NCBI GenBank assembly: GCA_033961575.1
Contig: CM066740.1
Location: 19,381,501-19,445,500 of the forward strand
DNA from: Aselliscus stoliczkanus
Lineage: Eukaryota > Chordata > Mammalia > Chiroptera > Hipposideridae
Length of the DNA: 64,000 nt
Direction of reading: 5' to 3'
Below, in pieces: positions 1 through 11,765 of the stretch. The notes under the pieces were generated by a model, which was given only the letters and a program-made list of their open reading frames with translations, was not told the origin of the DNA and did no database searches. The position numbers and the translations under genes are program-made. The stretch's first letter is position 1, and every line of letters begins with the position of its first letter.

Positions 1-44
1 CTCACTCACATTGCTAGGGATCTCCCTCCTGTAGTTACCTCATA

Positions 45-265
45 TGGTAGTTCCCAACTCAGGGCAATTTTGTCCCCCAGAGGACATTTGGCAATGTCTG
101 GAGACAGTTTTGATTGGCATGACTAGGAGGAAACATAACTGGCATCTCGTGGGAAGAAGCCAGGGATGCTGTTAAACATCCTACAATGCACAGGACAGCT
201 TCTCACAACAGCAACAAAAATTATCCAGTACAAAATGCCCAAAGTGCCAATGCTGAGAAAGCCCT
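45..265. mobile_element. Ancient non-autonomous hAT-type DNA transposon (MER3-like)
   Basis: The block begins 'ggtagttcccaactc' and ends 'gctgagaaagccctg', decayed versions of the CAGTGGTTCTCAAC-type ends of mammalian hAT elements. Internal phrases such as 'ggacatttggcaatgtctgg' and 'gccagggatgctgttaaac' match a common mammal-wide repeat I know from memory. It is non-coding and old. Family placement is from memory; the exact subfamily is unsure. Confidence 0.7.
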
Positions 266-352
266 GGCAACAGCATACATCTTTGAGTCTATTATACAGT
301 TGTACATACAAAAGTTTGGCTGTAATAAAATTGCGTTTGAAAATGATTTACA

Positions 353-756
353 GGAGCCGGCCAAGTGGCGCGTTGGTTAAGAATTGGCTTGGGACACCAG
401 GTCTGAGCAGCAGGGCTCTGGTTCAGATCCCACATGAGGGCCAGTGATGCTGTGCCCTCTACAGCTAAGATGATGAACAACAGCTCGATGTGGAGCTGGG
501 CTGCCTGTGAGTTGCCAGCAATGGTGTAGGCTGCAGTGGGGTTGGCCGGCATCTGGCATGCACTTTTGTAAGCTGCCGTGAGTAGCCATCCAATGGCCGG
601 CAAGCGACTGCGTCACTGAGAAGAGCACAATGATAATACCAACATGGGCCAGTGAAGCAATGTCCTCCACAACTAGACTGAAGAACAAAAGGACAGCAAC
701 TTGTCTGTTCCCCTCCTCAAAATCCCCAATAAAATCTTTAAAAAAAGAAATAAAAC
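353..756 (+). mobile_element. Long tRNA-headed SINE, subtype A
   Basis: A full-length copy of the window's main SINE. The head 'gagccggccaagtggcg' leads into a pol III A-box-like 'tggcgcgttgg' and a B-box-like 'ggttcagatcc'. The body carries 'tctgagcagca' after the anticodon-like arm, which marks subtype A, and 'aagatgatgaacaac'. The 3' end is 'ccccaataaaatcttt' plus an A-rich tail. A perfect 13-bp target-site duplication, 'aaaatgatttaca', lies at 340-352 and 757-769, proving insertion by target-primed reverse transcription. It is non-coding and has no intact partner gene here. Confidence 0.9.
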
Positions 757-769
757 AAAATGATTTACA

Positions 770-1301
770 AAACCCTTTCCTCCTACAAATTCAACTAACT
801 TTTCTCCTCCCCATTTAGAGTAAATGAAGGAGGTTATGAATACTTGATCAACATTTCTTCAGTTATCACCTTTATGACTCCACTTCAGTGTAGATGTCTA
901 GATTACTGGCTAACAATGGCTATACGCCATGACTGTTTTCTCACTTTGTAAAATATCTTGCACAGTGTCCCCTGTAAGTAGGCACTTGATGGATTTGATT
1001 TGATGCTATTTGATGATGACTGAATCAGCTTTTCCTAGTTGGGAAAGGCAATTCTTTTAAATACAAGTGCCACCATATCTTCTCTTATTATAATTTCAAA
1101 AGTATTTTGTATGTGCAACCTTTGTATCCCACAGTTCTAAACTCTGCTGCTGTTAACATTTCTTGACATATCACTGCAATTTGTCAAGTACACTCAGAAC
1201 ATCTCAATGTGTAGACTCCCTGTAAGCATGTCTTTCTCCTCTCTTTCATTTAACATTTTCAATACGATACTGATACATTTCCCCCTGAATGTATTCTATT
1301 T
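770..1301. other. Single-copy AT-rich stretch
   Basis: No gene or clear repeat. Around 945-1000, 'cacagtgtcccctgtaagtaggcacttgatgg' resembles a worn L2 or MIR 3' end, but too little is left to be sure. Confidence 0.4.
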
Positions 1302-1462
1302 GGGGTTGCCAGGTAAAATACAGGGCTCCCAATTAAATTTGAATATCAGATAAACAATAAATAATGTTTTAGTATAAGATTGGTCCAAATATTTCTTGGG
1401 ATATACTTATACTAAAGACATTTATTTGTTGTTTAGTTTGATAATCAAATTGTGTGGACATT
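1302..1462. mobile_element. Palindromic MITE-like DNA element
   Basis: The element opens 'ggggttgccaggtaaaatac'. Its two halves are imperfect inverted repeats: the left arm ends 'gttttagtataag' and the right arm starts 'cttatactaaagac'. The reverse complement of the right arm tracks the left arm for over 40 bases with mismatches. This structure and the sequence 'ttgccag(a/g)taaaatac' fit a known mammal-wide palindromic DNA transposon remnant. No coding capacity. Confidence 0.65.
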
Positions 1463-3087
1463 TCAAATGTCATGGACATTTCATGAGTTTTCCTTTTAAA
1501 TATGCACCATCTCTTTGAGGAAATTCACATTCTTCTTTTTCAGTAAAATTACTAGATAATTTTCTATTAGAATAAGGGCTCATGTTTAGATGGCATACAC
1601 CAGAACAGTCATACTGTTTGCTAAAATTATTAATATCTTCCATACATGGTAGAAAATAGGCACTGCTCTGAGCTTCCTAAGTGGACTTCCAACCTCCACC
1701 TTCCTTCATTCTCTTGAGTCGGCAACTAAAGGGTTAACACCTGGCACTTGCATAATCACCAAGACCTGGCTCAGGTACCTCCCCTGATTGGTCAGTGCCT
1801 GGATACACTGTTGTTAAATATTTTTAATATCGACCATAAGCACAACCCTCACTTTAAAGCACACAAATGATTCCCCAAAGAATCGAAATAATGATATAAT
1901 TATATCCCATGTATATATTTGAATAAACATATTTTTAAAGTCAAGTACACTTTCATTTCATTTTACAATCATGGCTTCTCCCCATCTTCCTTCTTCCTAA
2001 GCAAACATTAATGGTGCCTTCTTTTTCGAGGTTGCTTTTGCTACCATAACAATTCTTCGGCTCTCCCAAGGGATTAGCCATGGTGCGATTTACTTTTCAA
2101 GGAGGGCCCATTTATCTTCCCCCTGACAAATTTCAACACATGCACAGGGCTAGCATGAACATTTCTGCAGATTAATCCCTCACCCTTCTCAAAGAGAAGA
2201 ATTATTCTTAAACAATCTATTTCAATACGGAGTTCCTGGTGTGAAGTTAATTTCCACAAACCTTGTGAGCGTGCAACCAAAACACCATCTCAGTTATTCA
2301 CTGAGAACAACAGAAGCCCTCTGGCTTGCAGTTTTTCATCCTTATTGTTTAAACGTAAACAGGAAAGAAAGACGGCCAAAGCTTGCTTTAAAAAAAAAAA
2401 AAAATCATTGTTTCCTGCAAGCTGTTGGAATAGTTTCTGTGCACAACAGTCTGTGGTCATTAACTACTGAGAAATATTTATTCAGCATCTACTGTACAAT
2501 CATGACATATACATAACATGCTGTTTTATACACACACATAATCGGACATAATGTAGTCTTGAAAAAGAGCTATGCAAAATCAGCTCTGTGTTCAGATCAG
2601 TATGCTAATGACTCAAAGAGACAATGATGCTTTATAAAACATGCCCATATTTTCTGTAAGAAAAGGTGAGCATTTAAATATTAGGAACAGCTAAAAAATA
2701 TTCATCAGGCAAATACAGAGTACTATGCCCTGGAAATACTATCGGGCACCACAAATTCATGATGGGGAAAAGCAAGTGTGAACAAATAAAATAGAAAGAG
2801 AGCTGGGGGATGGCTACAAGCTGAATATGAATCAGCAATTCAGTGCTATTGTGATAAAAGTCAATATGATACCAGCACAAATCAATAGGAGCAGAGTAGG
2901 CAAGGCTGAAACATAATTCTTCTTCTCTTCTCCCCATTAGTCAGAGGGAGGAAAGTATGCTGTTTTGGACAGCACACTAAAAAAACTGTGTGGAATCCAA
3001 CCACATTCAAAGAGAAAGCCAAGGAGGTAAAGGAATGGAAAAGCAGCCAGACAAGGAAAGGTGAAAACACTTTCAAAAAGTGGTTCC
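1463..3087. other. Mostly single-copy DNA with possible conserved non-coding elements
   Basis: No gene is recognisable; open frames here are short and lack family signatures. A 15-A run lies near 2390-2404. Segments 2060-2480 and 2560-2640 have the complex, non-repetitive composition of conserved non-coding DNA. They carry 'gtttaaacgtaaacagg' (forkhead-like GTAAACA) near 2346 and 'atgctaatgactca' near 2602. Function is inference only. Confidence 0.35.
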
Positions 3088-3194
3088 TTGGGCTGCCCAG
3101 TGGCACGGTGGTTAAGCGCTGGCTTCGGAAGCCAGCGGCCCTGGTTCAGGTCCCACATATGAGGGCCAGAAACACGGCCCTCAAAAAAAAAAAA
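3088..3194 (+). mobile_element. Short-form tRNA-headed SINE
   Basis: The head 'gggctgcccagtggcacgg' continues through the anticodon-like stem 'gctggcttcggaagccagc' and a B-box-like 'ggttcaggtcc'. It ends at 'gagggccagaaacacggccctc', directly followed by 12 A. The roughly 300-bp body of the long form is absent. Flanking direct repeats 'aaagtggttcc' and 'aaagtggctcc' (one mismatch) support a real, short insertion rather than a broken long copy. Confidence 0.88.
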
Positions 3195-3202
3195 GTGGCT
3201 CC

Positions 3203-5427
3203 ATGTTGACTACTGACTGTTTCTAAGTACACAGTTTTTGAAGATAATTCTGGCCAGTGACTCTGAGGATGGAAGTTCAAATAAGAAAACAATAGTCTAA
3301 AATGAACCGTATAGACATTTCTGCTAGACATAAGGAAACTTACCTGCAACAAGACAACAAAACAATAGAGTGGGTGTTGCCCTATGACAAAGATTGCCAG
3401 GTGTCTACATCTTAAATTTTTTTATTTAACATTTTTAAAGGTAAACTTTATGAGTTAATCATTCACATGAAGATTAGGTGAAACCTTGTAGTCATGTTTG
3501 ACTATATCATAATTATAAACAGACTAAAAGACACACATCTACATGTTAAATGAATATTTTATTATAAAATGCCACCAGTCTAGTGCAAGGGATAAGCTGG
3601 GAAAAACTGGAATATATTACACGGCTATTTCTCAATCGATATACATCATGAAGGTAAAAGTAGGTCACGCCCCAGTCCTACAGACACCTACATACACAAG
3701 AATTCTCCACCCCTGTTCCTGACTCAGGCACACAGCCATATAATAACTGCATAAGAGCTATACACATACAGTCTAAGCACATTTAAGATGATTACATTCT
3801 TGCTGATGATCAAGGAGATCATGTGGGATAAATATTGATATGTGGCATACACATTTTTGTTATTGGATAATAGAAAAAAAATTATACTCCTTAGTTCAGC
3901 TAATTTTCTGGCTAACTACTTTTGTACAGTTCGGTGTTATAGTTTCATGGATATAAAGACCACGTTGAACTGGGTAGCAAGGAGGTGGTCTGTTAGGGTG
4001 TGACTACAGCTTTTCTCCTCAAAAGTCCCTGGTAATAAATATTTTTTTAATATTAAAAAGATAATAGCACTTTCATCTTCAATTTCACTTATTACTCCTT
4101 CCTGAAATTGTCTTACTTTTACACATTAATCTTAGGTTCATCTGAATATTAAGATACCCATAAAAGGAAGGGTCAACTCTGTGGTCTGGATTATATTTTT
4201 AAGATAAGAAGGAGCATTACTTTGGTACAGAAGATTATAAGAGTGACTGTGTAAATCACTTCTTGCTAGAAACCTAAAAAGTTTTAAGGAGAACATACTA
4301 CCTCACATTAAAACTTTTTTTGTGTTTGAAAATTGTCCCTAGTCTTAGATGAAATGTTTGTCAATATTTCTCTCAAATTTTACTGTGTTAATACTTCAGC
4401 ACATACCTGTTCAGCTATTTTGTCATATAAGGCCTGTTCTTGCACGGGTCTCAGACATACTCATTAGAAGACACAAGTGACAACGCCTCCCTGACCTATC
4501 CCCAGCTGATACAAAACAATTGAGTGTGAACAGGCAGAGAAATGAGAAATGTCCCGCTCTTCTCCCATTTATATTCCCATGCTTGTTTTCCTGGGACTTC
4601 CTAAGGAAACATGCTGGCAGCTCCCATAAGTCAGACACTCATGAATATTAAAGAGGAGTCAGAATTAAAACAAGTGATGGTGGGCATAGTGACTGCAAAT
4701 ATCGAGCAAATATTGAATGCTTACTAAGGTTCAGACGTTGTATTAGATGCTCTTTAGGGTTGTAAAGATAAATCAGAAATAGATTCTACATGGAAATGCC
4801 AAAATCTGGAATTTGAAAATTTGATTTTTGAAATTCACCTTTTATTTTCAAACAAATTTTCAACAGAATATTTGACTCTTGAGATAGCTTCAGTTCTCTA
4901 CACACAGATTTTCACATACTCCAAGTTCAAAACCTACATAAACAATAACTATTTCGAGGACACTATGAACAAATGATACTACATGGTTGTCTGATAGGTG
5001 GAAATACTTCCATGAAGATCAAGTTGCAGGATTGTATTGATTGGGACAGATATTTACTTTTACTCACCAGTCTTTATCTTTGAGAATCGCGGTCAGGCTC
5101 ATGTCTCATGGCTTCCACCTGAACAGCAGATGGTAGAGGCAGCCTAACTTATTTGTTTTTGCATCAATATATAAAAATTGCCCAAGAGGTGACTCAGTAT
5201 TTTCTATGGCATCATATTCTCATGGCAAAGTGGCTGATGAAGGAGAGAGACACTTACTAAAAATAACTGAATTACAGTATCTTGTAAGTGCTTACATTTC
5301 TACTTTTTCCCTTTTATTTATTTTTGCATTTTGTTTCATTCTGCTTTGAAAATAAGATACAAAGCCATAATTTAGGGCTCAATTTCTCACATAGTGCTTG
5401 CTACATCTGCTTCAGAAAGCTCTTTTA
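3203..5427. other. Single-copy AT-rich DNA with a worn L2-like patch
   Basis: No gene found. At about 4695-4790 the text 'attgaatgcttactaaggttcagac' followed by 'gatgctctttagggttgtaaagataa' resembles the reverse complement of an L2 3' end. The rest shows no structure I can name. Confidence 0.4.
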
Positions 5428-5878
5428 GGGCCAGCCGTGGCGCATTGGTTAAGAGCTGGTTTTGGGACGCCAGCGGCCCCGGTTCGGATCCCACATATGA
5501 GGGCCATTGACACTGTCCTCTACAGCTAACAACAGCTCCACCCGGAGCTGGGCTACGAACCCCGGCGAGAGTGTAGGCTGCAGCCCCTGCTGCAGTGGGC
5601 TGCCATAGGCTACAGTGAGTGGCCGGCAGCCAACATGAGCGGCTGGCAGCCAGCGTGAGCTGCCAGCAGCCGCGGTGAGCGACATCCAGAGGCCAGCGAC
5701 CGATCTGCCTCATCCAGGAAGAGCGCAATGATGATACCAACATGGGCCAGTGAAGCAACATCCTCCATAACTAGACTGAAGAACAAAAAGACAGCAACTT
5801 GTCTGTTCCCCTTTTCGATTCCCCAATGCTGTTCCCCTCCCCCAATTCCCCAATAAAATCTTTTTTTTCTAAAAAAAA
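5428..5878 (+). mobile_element. Long tRNA-headed SINE, subtype B
   Basis: Subtype B lacks the 'tctgagcagca' block and reads 'gacgccagcggccccgg' at that place. The pol III B-box-like 'ggttcggatcc' is intact; the A-box is shortened ('cgtggcgcattgg'). The body carries the repeated phrases 'ggctgcagcccctgctgcag' and 'gtgagtggccggcagcc', and the tail is 'ccccaataaaatctt' plus T/A. The target-site duplication 'aaagctctttta' lies at 5416-5427 and 5879-5890, perfect over 12 bp, implying a relatively recent insertion. Confidence 0.92.
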
Positions 5879-6257
5879 AAAGCTCTTTTAAACACCAAAG
5901 TATCTAAGATCAAAGTTCTGGTAAAAAAAATTAGTATATTTTGATTCTGGGGGGAAAATATCACACATTGTCATTAGGCAGTAAATTCTAGATTATAATT
6001 GTCAAACTAAGTGTGTATGTCATATTGGCACAGTCCTAAAATTCAAGCTCTGTATTTTACACGCACATTGTAGAAAGAATTTGGCCTCCAAATGAGTCAG
6101 AGGAATCAGTGGTACTTTATAAATGCAAAAACGCTCTAAACAGATGTTTCAATTCCTCGGTCCAAGCACAAATTCCTTTACCTGTCTTCTGGTTGTTGTG
6201 ACTAGTACCACATCCCTACCTAAAATCATTTCTCCTGAAGCCAGTTCATCTCAGCAT

Positions 6258-6720
6258 CATATATTAGATTCCTAACGCCGCTGCAACTCACTATCAAAAA
6301 CCTTAGTGGCTTGAAACAATGCCAATGTATTATGGTACTTTTCTGGAAGTCAGAAGACTGAAATAGTTTGATGGGGCTCAACTCCAGGGTGTTGTTAGTG
6401 CTGCATTCCTCCTGGAGGCCCAGGGAAGAACTCATTTCCTTGTCTTAGGCAGCTAAAGGCTGCCTGCATTTCTCCCATGCATTTCTGCCCCTTCTTCCAT
6501 CTTCAAAGCTCATCACTTCAGCCTGTACATTTAAATTGTGTTGCTCCAAAATGTGTCTGTATTTACCTCTTCCAGGAACCACAGACCCTCTCAGCCTGGA
6601 TATCTTTAAACTATATTATTAGTCTGAGTTTTTGTTTCTTCCACACAATAGGATGGAGGTAGGAATTCTGGACACAAACTGTTGGGAAAATGGACTTTGA
6701 GGGTTGATGCTCAGAAGGGA
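6258..6720 (-). mobile_element. MaLR-type LTR fragment, antisense
   Basis: It starts with 'cctaacgccgctgcaactcac' and 'accttagtggcttgaaacaa', a worn form of the 'gctgtaacaaa...gtggcttaaaacaac' stretch at the end of MaLR LTRs in reverse orientation. 'ctggaggcccagggaagaactcatttccttg' and 'ttcttccatcttcaaagc' further match that LTR class. An old solo LTR fragment with no internal region beside it. Subfamily not assigned. Confidence 0.65.
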
Positions 6721-7022
6721 CGGTTTTTAACTCTTTACCCAGAGCCAAAGTCCATGGACAAGTGTCCGTATGTTCTCGCTCTCTGGGGGAGGAAGCTCTA
6801 AGTCACTCTCTGAGCATCCTTTTGGTGTCCCTTCATCAATCTCCAGACGAACTCTCACACTGTTCCAGGCTTATACTTTGTTTCCTGTCCCCCTCGGGTG
6901 TAGCCCAAGCTCTAGGATTTCAATGTTTGTTTAACTCTCACCTTCTCCTTTCAGGCTTCCAAGGGTTTTCCTTACTTTCCATTCAATTCAATCATGCATT
7001 TAAATTATTATTTTAAAAATTT
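6721..7022. other. Unclassified stretch between LTR and SINE
   Basis: C/T-rich DNA without a recognisable element. The 84-codon frame starting at 6762 has no signature of a known family and I do not call it a gene. Confidence 0.3.
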
Positions 7023-7036
7023 TATTCATAATTCTT

Positions 7037-7475
7037 TTTTTTCTTTTTGAGATTTTATTGGGAATTGGGGGAGGGGAACAGCGTTGGGAATCAAGGAAGG
7101 GCAACAGACAAGTTGCTGTCCTTTTGTTCTTCAGTCTAGTTATGGAGGATGTTGCTTCACTGACACATGTTGGTATCGTCATTGTGCTCTTCCCGGATGA
7201 GGCAGATCAGTTGCTGGCCTCTGGACGGCCGCTCACAGCGGCTCTTGGCATCTCACACTGGCTGCCGGCCACTCACTGTAGCCTATGGCAGCCCACTGCA
7301 GCAAGGGCTGCAGTTATGCCATCCCAGGGACTCACAGCAGCCCAGCTCCAAGTGGAGCTGTTGTTCATCATCTTAGCTGTAGGGGGCAGTGTCACTGGCC
7401 CTCATATGTGGGATCTGAACCAGAGCCACTGGCGTCCCAAGCCAGGGCTTAACCAATGCGCCACTCGGCCAGCCC
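7037..7475 (-). mobile_element. Long tRNA-headed SINE, antisense, intermediate between subtypes
   Basis: Read on the minus strand, the head is subtype B-like (no 'tctgagcagca' block). The body carries 'aagatgatgaacaacag', which otherwise goes with subtype A, so the copy is intermediate or recombinant. The tail side on the plus strand reads 'gattttattggg'. Imperfect direct repeats of 14 bp (11 matches) flank it at 7023-7036 and 7476-7489. Confidence 0.88.
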
Positions 7476-7489
7476 TATCTATCATTCTT

Positions 7490-7900
7490 AAAAGCTCTGT
7501 ACTAGGAAAATTTCTCTGAATATTTAGCCCATCTAAAATAGTCCCCCTTAAAATTAAACTTTGAAGATAAGGTTGTTAGGCTTTGAAAAGCTCTTAACAT
7601 GTTGAAAAGCATAGTAGATATTTAAAGTAATAAGATGTCCACAACTGTACAAAACAATTATAAAAGTCATAAATTTAAGCAGAATTACCGAAGACAAATT
7701 AGGCTGTGCTTGTCTGTTTTTAATTCTAAGAATGCTATAAAGATGAAGGGGAAGAACTCTCCATCAATTACAAAGCCACTCAACAAGGGACCATGGGCTA
7801 AACAAACTGTTCAATAAATAAAGAGATCATAATGTCAACTTGTTTTAGATAATATGGCTGTTGGTAAATTGACAGAGAGCTGTTCCTGTTGCATCTTCTT
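7490..7900. other. Single-copy DNA
   Basis: AT-rich DNA between two SINEs. The 60-codon frame at 7635 has no recognisable domain; no feature is supported. Confidence 0.35.
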
Positions 7901-7916
7901 TTTATATTAATTTTTA

Positions 7917-8075
7917 GTTTTTATTTTATTTATTTATTTTTTTAGCTGAGCCATCCTGCCACCTGTTGGCAGCTCAATGGCAACTCAGCTCGGGCTGGCA
8001 TCAAACCGCTGTTGCTCAGAGCTCAGCTTGCACTCTTGAGCGAGCTCTTAACCAACTGAACCATTCGGCCGGCCC
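7917..8075 (-). mobile_element. Short Rhin-1-like SINE with TTTA-rich tail, antisense
   Basis: On the minus strand it starts 'gggccggccgaatggttcag', continues with 'ttggttaagagctcg' and ends 'ggcaggatggctcagct', followed by an (A/T)-rich tail built of AAAT units. It is closer to the Rhin-1-like copy at 60838 than to the main SINE. Long direct repeats 'tttttatattaattttta' (7899-7916) and 'tttttatattaactttta' (8077-8094) flank it, so it is a genuine short insertion and not a later deletion. Family name is from memory. Confidence 0.78.
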
Positions 8076-8094
8076 TTTTTTTATATTAACTTTT

Positions 8095-9467
8095 ATCTTA
8101 GATTTTTTTTTTTATAATAGATTTGTACAATTAAGCTGGGCTGAAAGACATGTGCGCCTGGCTCACCTTTCTATTGAATGTGTCATTTTCTTCACCAAAT
8201 ACAAGATACTTGGGAAACCCTACAAGGAGAGGATCAATTAAAAAAATAGAAAAATTTTAGCTTTTTTGGTTTATATATCTGACAATTATTGCTTAATAAT
8301 ATTACAAATAAACCAGCTAACTTCTGTAGTATTTGAATATAGCCTTGTCAGAAATATGTGGTTGTCATCAACAGAGACATATTAACTTTCTCAGTAACCA
8401 GCAACATAAAACAACTGACTGAGCATCTCTGCTGTTCAATGATTCTGGCTCCTTCATTTTGAAATTGCATCTGAGTACTCATGTTGAAAGATGATTGAGC
8501 ACAAGAGACGTTGAAATCCAAAAATACATAATGCAATTGTTTCAGAAAGCCAAGGTTGCTAATTGGGTAATACCATGCCTGCTTGTGAATTGGCTATCAT
8601 AAATTTGACTAAGTCACCTTAGGATATTACATGGCTTCTTTCACCCATGAAGTATATTTCATTAATTTGGACACTGCCTGGCACATTATGTATATTATAA
8701 TTTAAACAAAACTATTATACTACCACAAAACTGTTTCTTGAGTTACTTAACCAGCCAGCAGAAAACCCATGGACACAGAACAGAAGTCATTACAATAGGA
8801 AATAAAAAACTAATTAAAATGTCACAGTTATGTGCCAAAATGTTTTTCCCCTAATAGCAATACTAGGGACCTAACATAATTTTCTCTTATTTGTTTCAAA
8901 AATGTTTTTTTTAAATAATTCTTCTTACCTACTCTGGCATAAATGAAAAATCATTTATAAGTAGCATGCAGAAATTACATACTAGTTTAATAGGATATTC
9001 TATTCTCTTTGTTCATTTATTAAATATTGGTGTGTCTGCTCACTCTTTTATGCCAAAGGAAGCTATGCACAGATATGGTATTTCTATGTTACCAAGTCAC
9101 TTCTGTAGTTACTGACAGTTCAAAACTACATACTTCAAAATAAGGAGCACTGCTATTATTAGAATACAAATAATTTACCGTGAAAGACAGGAACAGACAA
9201 TGTACATCCACTCCACGATACGGTCCTTGAGGGCTAGCACGGGGCTTCCCTGGCCTCCTTCAGCACAGTGCTTACACACTGGACGTGTAATGCACGGAAT
9301 GTTAACAAGCTGTGTTACATTTAGTGCAGAAGGGCCAGTTCTTTGAAGCTCACCAGTGCATGCATGTGATTGTGTGTACATGCGCACACACACACTCACA
9401 CTCATACATGCCCCTTTCGAAGAGGAAATAAGATTGGACCCAGCTATTTAAAAAATATCTTTCCTCA
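8095..9467. other. Single-copy AT-rich DNA
   Basis: No gene recognised. A (CA)-rich patch lies near 9386-9400. The 62- and 76-codon minus-strand frames here have no domain signature. Confidence 0.35.
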
Positions 9468-9568
9468 CGGGCCGGCCAAGTGGCGCAGTGGTTAAGCTCT
9501 GGCTTGGGACACCAACGGCCCCGGTTCGGGTCCCACTTATGAGGGCCTGTGACACTGCCCTCAAAAAA
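9468..9568 (+). mobile_element. Short-form tRNA-headed SINE
   Basis: It starts 'cgggccggccaagtggcgc', has a B-box-like 'ggttcgggtcc', and ends 'gagggcctgtgacactgccctc' plus poly(A). The target-site duplication is 18 bp with one mismatch: 'aaaaaatatctttcctca' at 9450-9467 and 'aaaaaatatccttcctca' at 9569-9586. The SINE arrived in this form. Confidence 0.9.
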
Positions 9569-9586
9569 AAAAAATATCCTTCCTCA

Positions 9587-11264
9587 GTTTCAGCTAACCT
9601 TCTGTAACTAAACCAAGACTGAGGAACATGTCAGCAATTTCTGAAAAAATGCAAACACCCCACATCCATCATTCAAAATGTGAGTCCCGAATTCTCCTAG
9701 CAATAAATCCCCATTAAAATAGCCTCAATGCCGCAGAAATTTTGATATGATAAAAGATTAACAGAGTCCATTTCTTAGCAAACAGAATTTCTTGTCTTTT
9801 CCTAAGGCAAAAGCACATGTAGCAACTCTGTGTTTTACCTCACTGCCTTTTTATTATTTTTTAATATTTGGGGATGGGTATGTAGTGATGACCACAGCCA
9901 CAGGTCTAGGGGCAATTTTCGGACATGTTATTCCTTCCTCACAGAAGACCTAGTCACAAAAGATTTTAGAATAGCGATGTGAAGATCTACTTTGAAAATG
10001 AAAGAATGTTTATTGAATCTTCAATATAATAATTATGGTTTTTCTACCAGCTCTTCAACAGTGAGGAAGTGAGCACCTCTTAAATTCAATGCTTGTGTCC
10101 AAATGACTCATGAGGCTGGAGACAAGAATATCAGTATCTTAAGAACCACTTTTTGAAAGTCTCCCTGAGGCTACCCTAGTGTATTAATAGCCAAGACATA
10201 TGCTGGGATACTGTCAAATGAGAATTTAAGGTGAAAAGGGCCCTATTTATCTTACCTGAGAAATGATTTTAGAAGACTAGTATTAAGCTTCATTTATTGA
10301 CTTTTTGAACTTTCTAACAACCGGTAGACTTCTTGTGCCTAGTTTTGCAATCTTCTGCTCTTTCTTCCAACCTTCTAAACACTATATTTTTATAAGATTA
10401 TTATTTCTCTGAGCTGAGATTGGAAAATGTTTTATCGAGAAGCATTTTCAGTTGTCTACAACTTGGTGAAAAGATACTTATTCTTGTTGTTGAAATTTTG
10501 CACTGTTATGGTATCTGGAGAAATATTGATTAATACGAGCCTATTTGAAAACTGCTTAAGGTTCACCAGTCAACTTTTAACCTTTCTTTAGGTTGCAACT
10601 TTTAACCTTTCTTTAGATGCACTAAGGAGTGATTTTTACTACTACTTCCTCATTTTTCCTCCATCTTTTTAAAAAAAATTCTTTTCTAAATTTTTTTCAC
10701 TTGGAAAAAGAAAATCTTAAATTTTATGTTTAGAGGCCTAAAGCAATCTGAAACAACTACCACCAGAACCAAAACAACCACAGAAAAATGACAAAAGTGT
10801 GGGTAGGTATGAATGTATTGCAATCAATTCAAGCAACTTATTTTCCCATGGTTAACAAATACACATGGTGAACATTGCCTATTTAGGTAGGGAAATTCAG
10901 GTGAGTTATTCCTGTGTATAGAAACCCTGGAAGTCCCAATCACTATTACGATCATGCATCATGAGTTAATTCTAATTCCCAAAGAAAATTTTAATTTCTA
11001 CCACTAAAAACATGTACAAAAACATCTGCATGAACAAAATGGACAACTTAGTAATAATGTATGAATTTTAATCTTATAATTTCCTTTTTACATTTAAACA
11101 CTGTCCTGATTAAAATATCTGTCATTCACTACTAAATTATTCATGTCACTCTATCAGGGAATGCAGATCCTTCCAAAACCCAAAAGAATCTGGACATTAA
11201 TAATGCATCCCTGTTTTTTATCTTTCTATGTGCTATCTAGACAATCTCCCTTGAGACAGCTGTT
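9587..11264. other. Single-copy AT-rich DNA
   Basis: No gene or dated repeat apart from the small direct duplication at 10571-10615. The composition is ordinary for mammalian intergenic DNA. Confidence 0.35.
10571..10615. repeat. 25-bp tandem duplication
   Basis: The phrase 'caacttttaacctttcttta' occurs at 10571 and again at 10596, a period of 25 bp. The repeated 20-mer is identical, so the duplication is recent relative to its surroundings. Confidence 0.85.
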
Positions 11265-11765
11265 TCCTCAGTGTCTCAGTTACCCTTTGCTGCACAACAA
11301 ACTACAACTACAAAACTTAGTGGATTGAAACAATTACTGCACTGGTTTTGCCTGTGTTTGCTCAGGTGGCTGCATCAGCTGGAAAATCAGAGGGGCTGGA
11401 AGGTCCAAAGCGGCCTCACCCACATGTCTGATGCTTGGCTCTGGATGTCGCCTGGGGAGCCTCAGTTCACCAAATGGTTTCCCATCTCCAGTAAGGAAAA
11501 GTGTCTTCAGTGAAGGTCTCCGAGAGCGTTTCAGGAATGCAAAGGGAGAAACTGCAAGCCTCATAATTCCCGGCCTCTAGAATTTACACAGCGTCAACTT
11601 CTGGCACACTCTTGGTCAGATTACATGATCAGCCCAGATTTAAGGTGCAGAGAAAAAAAGATTACACTTCTGAATGGAGGGAACAGCAAAATCATATTGC
11701 AAAGGAACCTGGTACACAGATTGGAGGAATTTGTGACCATTAAACAATCTACCACACCTGGTTAC
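11265..11765 (-). mobile_element. MaLR-type LTR (MLT1-like), antisense
   Basis: It begins 'tgtctcagttaccctttgctg' with 'aaaacttagtggattgaaac', the reverse of a MaLR LTR 3' end. It finishes 'gaatttgtgaccattaaac' then 'aatctaccacac', whose reverse complement 'gtgtggtagatt' is the classic TG start of MLT1-type LTRs. Both ends present and about 500 bp make this a near-complete solo LTR. The open frames over it are incidental. Confidence 0.7.

Noticed and set aside
2722..2900. Phrases 'gggcaccacaaattcatgat' and 'gctgaatatgaatcagcaat' suggested a CR1/L3-type LINE remnant.
   Set aside because: The two phrases stand in the wrong relative order for one element, and the match is too weak to call.
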